From positions 3,904,501 to 3,968,500 of the forward strand of contig NZ_CP070608.1 in the NCBI RefSeq assembly GCF_017068455.1: a DNA stretch of 64,000 nt, read 5' to 3'. The DNA comes from Fulvivirga lutea (lineage in GTDB: Bacteria; Bacteroidota; Bacteroidia; Cytophagales; Cyclobacteriaceae). Of the stretch, positions 60,411-64,000 are shown piece after piece (within the stretch, counting starts at the first letter, position 1; each line of letters begins with the position of its first letter). Below the pieces are notes generated by a model that saw only the letters and a program-made list of their open reading frames with translations, had not been told where the DNA came from and made no database searches. The translations under genes were made by a program, and so were the position numbers.

Positions 60411-61201
60411 TATCTGATTAACTTCTCTTTCCGCAATTCCAACTTCATAGAATCACTCTTAGAGTAATCGTTATCATAGATTGCTTTTTCCCATTCGCCA
60501 TACATAGGGTTAGGTAACATCACAAAGTTATTGAGCAGCTCGTGCCTCTTTTCGTCAACGAGTTTTTTGCCCATATCAGCTTCTCTATCTCCAAACGCCT
60601 CAGAATAATCTGTTAGATTATCCCCAACATAAACAAGAACTTCATATCTGTCTGTCACATTCTTTCTGCGTTCGGTCTTATCACTCGTCTCTTCCTTTAA
60701 TTGAATGAATTTCTCCTCCGCATTCGGGAATCCTATGGCTTTTAAGTTCTCAACGGTTGCTTCAAGTTCATCAACATTTCTGTTAGAAATATAGAATACT
60801 TCTACCCCTTTATCTTTTGCATATTTCACAAAATCCAACGCCCCTGGAAGAGCTTCGGCACGGGCTTGATCTGTCCATTGCTTCCATGTTTTATTATTGT
60901 ACGTCCAGCCACTATCAATTAACAAAACTTCGTAGGGGCTATTGTCCAGAACTGTCTCATCAATATCCAAAATAACGGCCGTTGGTCTTTTCGTTTTTAT
61001 AGTTTCTAACTTATTATCTACCAGCATTTTAGCGTAATTATAGGCTTGATAATAGGCTTGCCTCATCTCAGCCGACTGCTGGTACCATAGTACCGACATA
61101 GTAAGTTGGTCTGACATCTGAGCCTTTTCGGAAGTTTTACTCTGCCCAAAACAAGAAAAGCTAACTGCTATTAATAGTGTAAAAAGAATTTGCTTTTTCA
61201 T
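60410..61201 (-). CDS. HAD-family 5'-nucleotidase / acid phosphatase of the lipoprotein e(P4) type
   Basis: 263 residues from the ATG at 61201; a TTG three codons upstream is possible. The signal peptide ends near SFSCFG, with an imperfect lipobox, so anchoring is uncertain. The class C (e(P4)-like) phosphatase follows: AVILDIDETVLDNSPY (catalytic Asp pair), FYISNRNVDE, the lysine region KTERRKNV and LVYVGDNLTDYSE (acidic metal ligands). It dephosphorylates nucleotides in the periplasm or at the surface, feeding nucleoside uptake. A perfect -7 element (TAATTTTG, 61208-61215) overlaps the TTG start, favouring the ATG. Confidence 0.91.
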   Translation of the reverse strand: MKKQILFTLLIAVSFSCFGQSKTSEKAQMSDQLTMSVLWYQQSAEMRQAYYQAYNYAKMLVDNKLETIKTKRPTAVILDIDETVLDNSPYEVLLIDSGWTYNNKTWKQWTDQARAEALPGALDFVKYAKDKGVEVFYISNRNVDELEATVENLKAIGFPNAEEKFIQLKEETSDKTERRKNVTDRYEVLVYVGDNLTDYSEAFGDREADMGKKLVDEKRHELLNNFVMLPNPMYGEWEKAIYDNDYSKSDSMKLELRKEKLIR

Positions 61202-61256
61202 TAATTTCAAAATTAAGTATCAAACTAAGCAATGAGTAAAATTACTATCTTTAATC

Positions 61257-61634
61257 ATGCCAACTTCAAATCTAATGATATTGGGATTAGCACTAACGCT
61301 TTCTTTACAAGCTTTTGGACAAGTGGAGCATAATTTTGAGATGGGTCCGGAAAATACAGATTGCCATGAGTTACAACTGACCGGGGAGTTTCAGAATGAT
61401 ATATCGCTGATAAGAAAATCTACTTTTAGAGTACATGAAGAAATGAAAGTTTCAAGATACCATATTCCATCTAAAGTAGAATATTTTTCATGCGATGGAG
61501 CTGTTGGCTATCTAATAGCCACCGAAAAAGATTCTTTAAAAGTATATTCAAGCATTAGAAAAACACTTTGGGATTCCTTAACAAACACTCCCGATCCTAT
61601 ACAATTTTACAAAGACTATTTTATCGATGAATAA
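61257..61634 (+). CDS. Small secreted protein of unknown function
   Basis: 125 residues with a signal-like start (MILGLALTLSLQAFGQ, from the internal ATG at 61275, or six residues earlier from 61257). A near-match -7 element (TATCTTTA, 61246-61253) is only 4 bases before the first ATG, so the message may be leaderless or the later start may be the true one. The mature part has two cysteines (NTDCHELQL and YFSCDGAVGYL) that may form a disulfide. Family not recognised. Its end overlaps the next gene by 8 bases. Confidence 0.65.
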   Translation: MPTSNLMILGLALTLSLQAFGQVEHNFEMGPENTDCHELQLTGEFQNDISLIRKSTFRVHEEMKVSRYHIPSKVEYFSCDGAVGYLIATEKDSLKVYSSIRKTLWDSLTNTPDPIQFYKDYFIDE

Positions 61635-62076
61635 ACTATATGTAATTGCCTTAACGGTGCTAATTGCCTGCCAATCGCAGTCAGAAACGTCAGTAGACTC
61701 AAGTATTCTCATGGAAGTTGATACTGAGTTTTCAGCTATGTCGGAAGAGAATGGAATGGTGGAGGCATTTCTGTTCTATGCTGACCCTGAAGTTGTTAAA
61801 CTGAGCCAAGGTTCTTATCCCATCATTGGCAAATCCAATTTATCAGAATCCTTTTCTAAAATTGATGATTCCAACATTGAGCTTACCTGGAAACCGTTAA
61901 AAGCAGAAATTGCCAAATCGGGAGAATTAGGCTATACCTATGGAAAATACTATTTCACAACGCGCGATTCTGTAGAACAAACAAGTACCGGATATTATAT
62001 ATCAGTTTGGAAACAGCAAGCTGATGGATCATGGAAATATGTTTTGGATGGTGGAGCTGAAGGGCCTATTGAATAA
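61627..62076 (+). CDS. DUF4440/NTF2-like lipoprotein
   Basis: 149 residues. The signal peptide ends in a lipobox (LIAC). The mature part is an NTF2-like cone: DTEFSAMSEENGMVEAFLFY, DPEVVKLSQGSYPIIGKSN, GYTYGKYYF, and YYISVWKQQADGSWKYVLDG. The last motif is the usual DUF4440 ending. Function unknown, possibly binding of a small hydrophobic molecule. It overlaps the preceding gene by 8 bases and is followed 6 bases later by a DUF2157-like gene. Confidence 0.85.
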   Translation: MNKLYVIALTVLIACQSQSETSVDSSILMEVDTEFSAMSEENGMVEAFLFYADPEVVKLSQGSYPIIGKSNLSESFSKIDDSNIELTWKPLKAEIAKSGELGYTYGKYYFTTRDSVEQTSTGYYISVWKQQADGSWKYVLDGGAEGPIE

Positions 62077-62082
62077 TGATCA

Positions 62083-63066
62083 ATGAAAAGAACCTTAAAA
62101 TATCTGTTGGATCAAGGCTTTATTGACAACGATAATTTCAGTAAACTAAATTCATTTATTGAGGAAAGACCCCTTTCAATTTTTTGGCATATAAGAATAC
62201 TACTCTATTTAGGAGTAACGCTAATAGCAACTTCTTTTGGTATTCTTATTTATGAAAATATTGATACCATCGGCCACCTTTCTATTGTAAGTATTATTGG
62301 TCTCACTTCTATTGCCTGTTTTGTTTATGCCTTTAAAAAGGTTCCTGAATTCAGTGTAGAGAAAATAGAATCATCCAACCCCTGGTTTGATTACATAGTG
62401 CTGCTTGGCACATTGCTATTCTTAACTTTCGAAGGGTATTTGCAATTTCAATACTCAATTTTTGGAGAGCGTTACGGATTGGCCACCTTATTACCGGCCA
62501 TTGTATTATTTGGTATTGCGTATCGTTTCGATCATTTGGGTGTACTATCATTAGGCATTACTTTATTTTGCTCGTGGCTAGGAATCTCGCTCACACCAAA
62601 ATCATTATTTACAGAAAATGATTTTTCTACAACTAGTCTGGTCATCACTGGAATATTGTTAAGTGTTATACTCATTGGCGCAGGCTACTTTACAATCAGA
62701 AAGGGTTTCAAACGACATTTTCATTTTACCTATTATAATTTTGGATTACACCTAGGTGCTGTAGCCATTTTGGCAGCAGGTTTTAATTTTAATTACGGCT
62801 GGTCATGGATGTTATTAATTTCTCCACTCATCTTATTCGCCTATTGGTACGCCCAAACCTATAAATCCTTTTACTTTTTACTTTTTGGCCTTGGCTATGC
62901 CTACATAGCCGTCAGCTACATTGTTGTTGAAGCATTTATTGGATTAGACTCAGATTATATTTTTTCTGCCTACTTGCTGATGGCTTATTTCATAGGAACA
63001 TCCATATATGCCATAAAATTTCTAAGAAGTTCACATAAACAAATGACTGAAGATGCTGGGGTATGA
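62083..63066 (+). CDS. DUF2157-like polytopic membrane protein
   Basis: 327 residues. A short soluble N-terminus (MKRTLKYLLDQGFIDNDN, then IEERPLS) is followed by about nine membrane helices. The start 'L...G.I......L' before the first helix is the DUF2157 signature, and the body is featureless hydrophobic. Function unknown. It overlaps the next gene by 14 bases, and the two are of the same general design, as in DUF2157-DUF4401 pairs that are often adjacent. Confidence 0.75.
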   Translation: MKRTLKYLLDQGFIDNDNFSKLNSFIEERPLSIFWHIRILLYLGVTLIATSFGILIYENIDTIGHLSIVSIIGLTSIACFVYAFKKVPEFSVEKIESSNPWFDYIVLLGTLLFLTFEGYLQFQYSIFGERYGLATLLPAIVLFGIAYRFDHLGVLSLGITLFCSWLGISLTPKSLFTENDFSTTSLVITGILLSVILIGAGYFTIRKGFKRHFHFTYYNFGLHLGAVAILAAGFNFNYGWSWMLLISPLILFAYWYAQTYKSFYFLLFGLGYAYIAVSYIVVEAFIGLDSDYIFSAYLLMAYFIGTSIYAIKFLRSSHKQMTEDAGV

Positions 63067-64000
63067 TAAAATAAAGCAAGCCAACTACTTTCATAAAGTT
63101 CATTTAAAAGAGCTGAAAAATGAAGGTTTCATTTCTAATGAAGAACATGCAGCTATTGATTATAATATTGGGCCTTCTTATAGCACGACCAACATTTTCA
63201 TAAACATTGGGCTTTTTGTACTTACCTACGTCATTGTTTCTTCAGTTCTAGGTCTCTTAGGCCTGATCTTCTCTAATGTAATTAATGAGCAGAATGGCTG
63301 GTTTTTTAGCTTAGCAGTGGCCATTGGGTTGCTACTATTTATGCAAAAGATCATAATCGATGAACGAAACAACTTCAGAAGCGGCATAGATGATGCACTT
63401 CTTTATGGAGCCATCGGCTTTCTGTTTTTAGCGTTCTTTTTACTGTTTGAAACTTCAATCTTTAATGACCCACTAGCAACATCTCTGTTCTTCATTCCAC
63501 TTTTAGGAGTGCCAGCCAAAATTTATCAGGATCGATTGCTTTATGGCCTTACGCTTATCGCTATTTTTTCAGTTTTTTTTCTTGCATTCCATAAGCTGGG
63601 AGGAATCTTTCTGTTACTAATTCCATTTGTATTGATGCTGTTATCATTTATTTCTTATCGGTTGTCAACAACTAAAGTTAAGACTGTTGTATTAGAGGTA
63701 GATCAGGAATGTTGGGAAGTTATTCAATGGATTTCGATTGTTACTTTTTATTTAGCAGGAAACATATTTGTAGTAACAGAACTTAGTACAGAATTGGGTT
63801 TAGCAGACGCCTTTCCAAGTATTGTAAGGGCCCTTTTTTACGGATTCACGATCATAGTACCATTATTTTATATCTACCATGGATTGAAAAACAAACAACT
63901 TCTTTTTCTAAACATTGGTTTGATTTTAATAGCCGTTGGCGTATTCTCAATAAAATATTATCACAACTTGATGAGCCTGGAGGTTGCTTTGCTGCTAGGT
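63053..64000 (+). CDS. DUF2157/DUF4401-like polytopic membrane protein (cut by window edge)
   Basis: 316 codons are visible. It begins inside the end of the previous gene (ATG at 63053, 14-base overlap). The N-terminus LKELKNEGFISNEEHAAID parallels the start of its neighbour, and about eight hydrophobic helices follow before the window ends. It may be the second partner of a DUF2157-DUF4401-type pair; the name is tentative because the end is missing. Function unknown. Confidence 0.7.
   Translation, partial: MLGYDKIKQANYFHKVHLKELKNEGFISNEEHAAIDYNIGPSYSTTNIFINIGLFVLTYVIVSSVLGLLGLIFSNVINEQNGWFFSLAVAIGLLLFMQKIIIDERNNFRSGIDDALLYGAIGFLFLAFFLLFETSIFNDPLATSLFFIPLLGVPAKIYQDRLLYGLTLIAIFSVFFLAFHKLGGIFLLLIPFVLMLLSFISYRLSTTKVKTVVLEVDQECWEVIQWISIVTFYLAGNIFVVTELSTELGLADAFPSIVRALFYGFTIIVPLFYIYHGLKNKQLLFLNIGLILIAVGVFSIKYYHNLMSLEVALLLG

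Noticed and set aside
1-64000. CRISPR array, prophage, transposon or integrative element
   Set aside because: No regularly spaced repeats, integrase, transposase, attachment-site duplication or phage structural gene was seen in the window.

Overview
The window is AT-rich, gene-dense chromosomal DNA from a free-living Bacteroidota, most likely the order Cytophagales. The evidence is two TonB-dependent receptors with carboxypeptidase-like N-terminal domains, LytTR signalling, two large FtsX/MacB-type permeases, a bacillithiol synthesis gene (bshA), lipoboxes and TTG/GTG starts, and promoters of the TTTG-N18-21-TAnnTTTG type used by this phylum. No phage, transposase, integrase or CRISPR array was seen.

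Layout. 1-6460: membrane-bound AraC regulator (cut by the window edge), FtsX-type permease, two small secreted or lipid-anchored proteins, and a LytTR response regulator/kinase pair. 6704-10947: a run starting with a TonB receptor, followed by two small soluble proteins, an ABA4-like membrane protein and a second membrane protein. 11046-13455: ECF sigma factor operon and a TraB/GumN-like protein, closed by a strong terminator. 13518-16504: PadR regulator plus permease. 17358-21256: a four-gene operon of a small membrane protein, mutL and two rhomboid proteases. 21336-26080: a fused pseudo-GH3/serine hydrolase, bshA and a fatty acid hydroxylase. 26077-26342 holds two tiny genes. 26548-31780: vWA, MoxR-like ATPase, AlbA_2 protein, PhoH/PIN ATPase and hpf. 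32017-33161: small membrane proteins, a cupin and an NTF2-like protein. 33227-35287: a TetR-controlled short-chain dehydrogenase unit with twin operators. 35359-37873: tandem SPOR/OmpA proteins. 38931-41219: a second TonB receptor. 41353-43595: a Pycsar-effector-like protein with a broken HD domain, followed 14 bases later by a kinase-fold protein. 43719-48077: crcB, an M42 peptidase and PBP1A. 48078-52457: GT-C-like membrane protein, second membrane AraC regulator, serine hydrolase. 52552-52636: tRNA-Leu(GAG). 52819-64000: erythromycin-esterase-like lipoprotein, the ergothioneine pair egtB-egtD, subtilase, cytochrome-like membrane protein, repeat lipoprotein, e(P4)-type phosphatase and a pair of DUF2157-like membrane proteins, the last cut by the window edge.

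Most of the window is ordinary core and accessory content. The points most worth a second look are the pseudo-HD Pycsar-effector/kinase-fold pair; the fused GH3 hydrolase whose glycosidase site is gone; a MutL lacking both endonuclease metal motifs; two operator systems readable from sequence alone (TetR twin sites, PadR direct repeats 32 bp apart); a nested inverted-repeat element downstream of hpf; and several genes of 30-47 codons. Functions come from motif recognition by eye; no database search was run.
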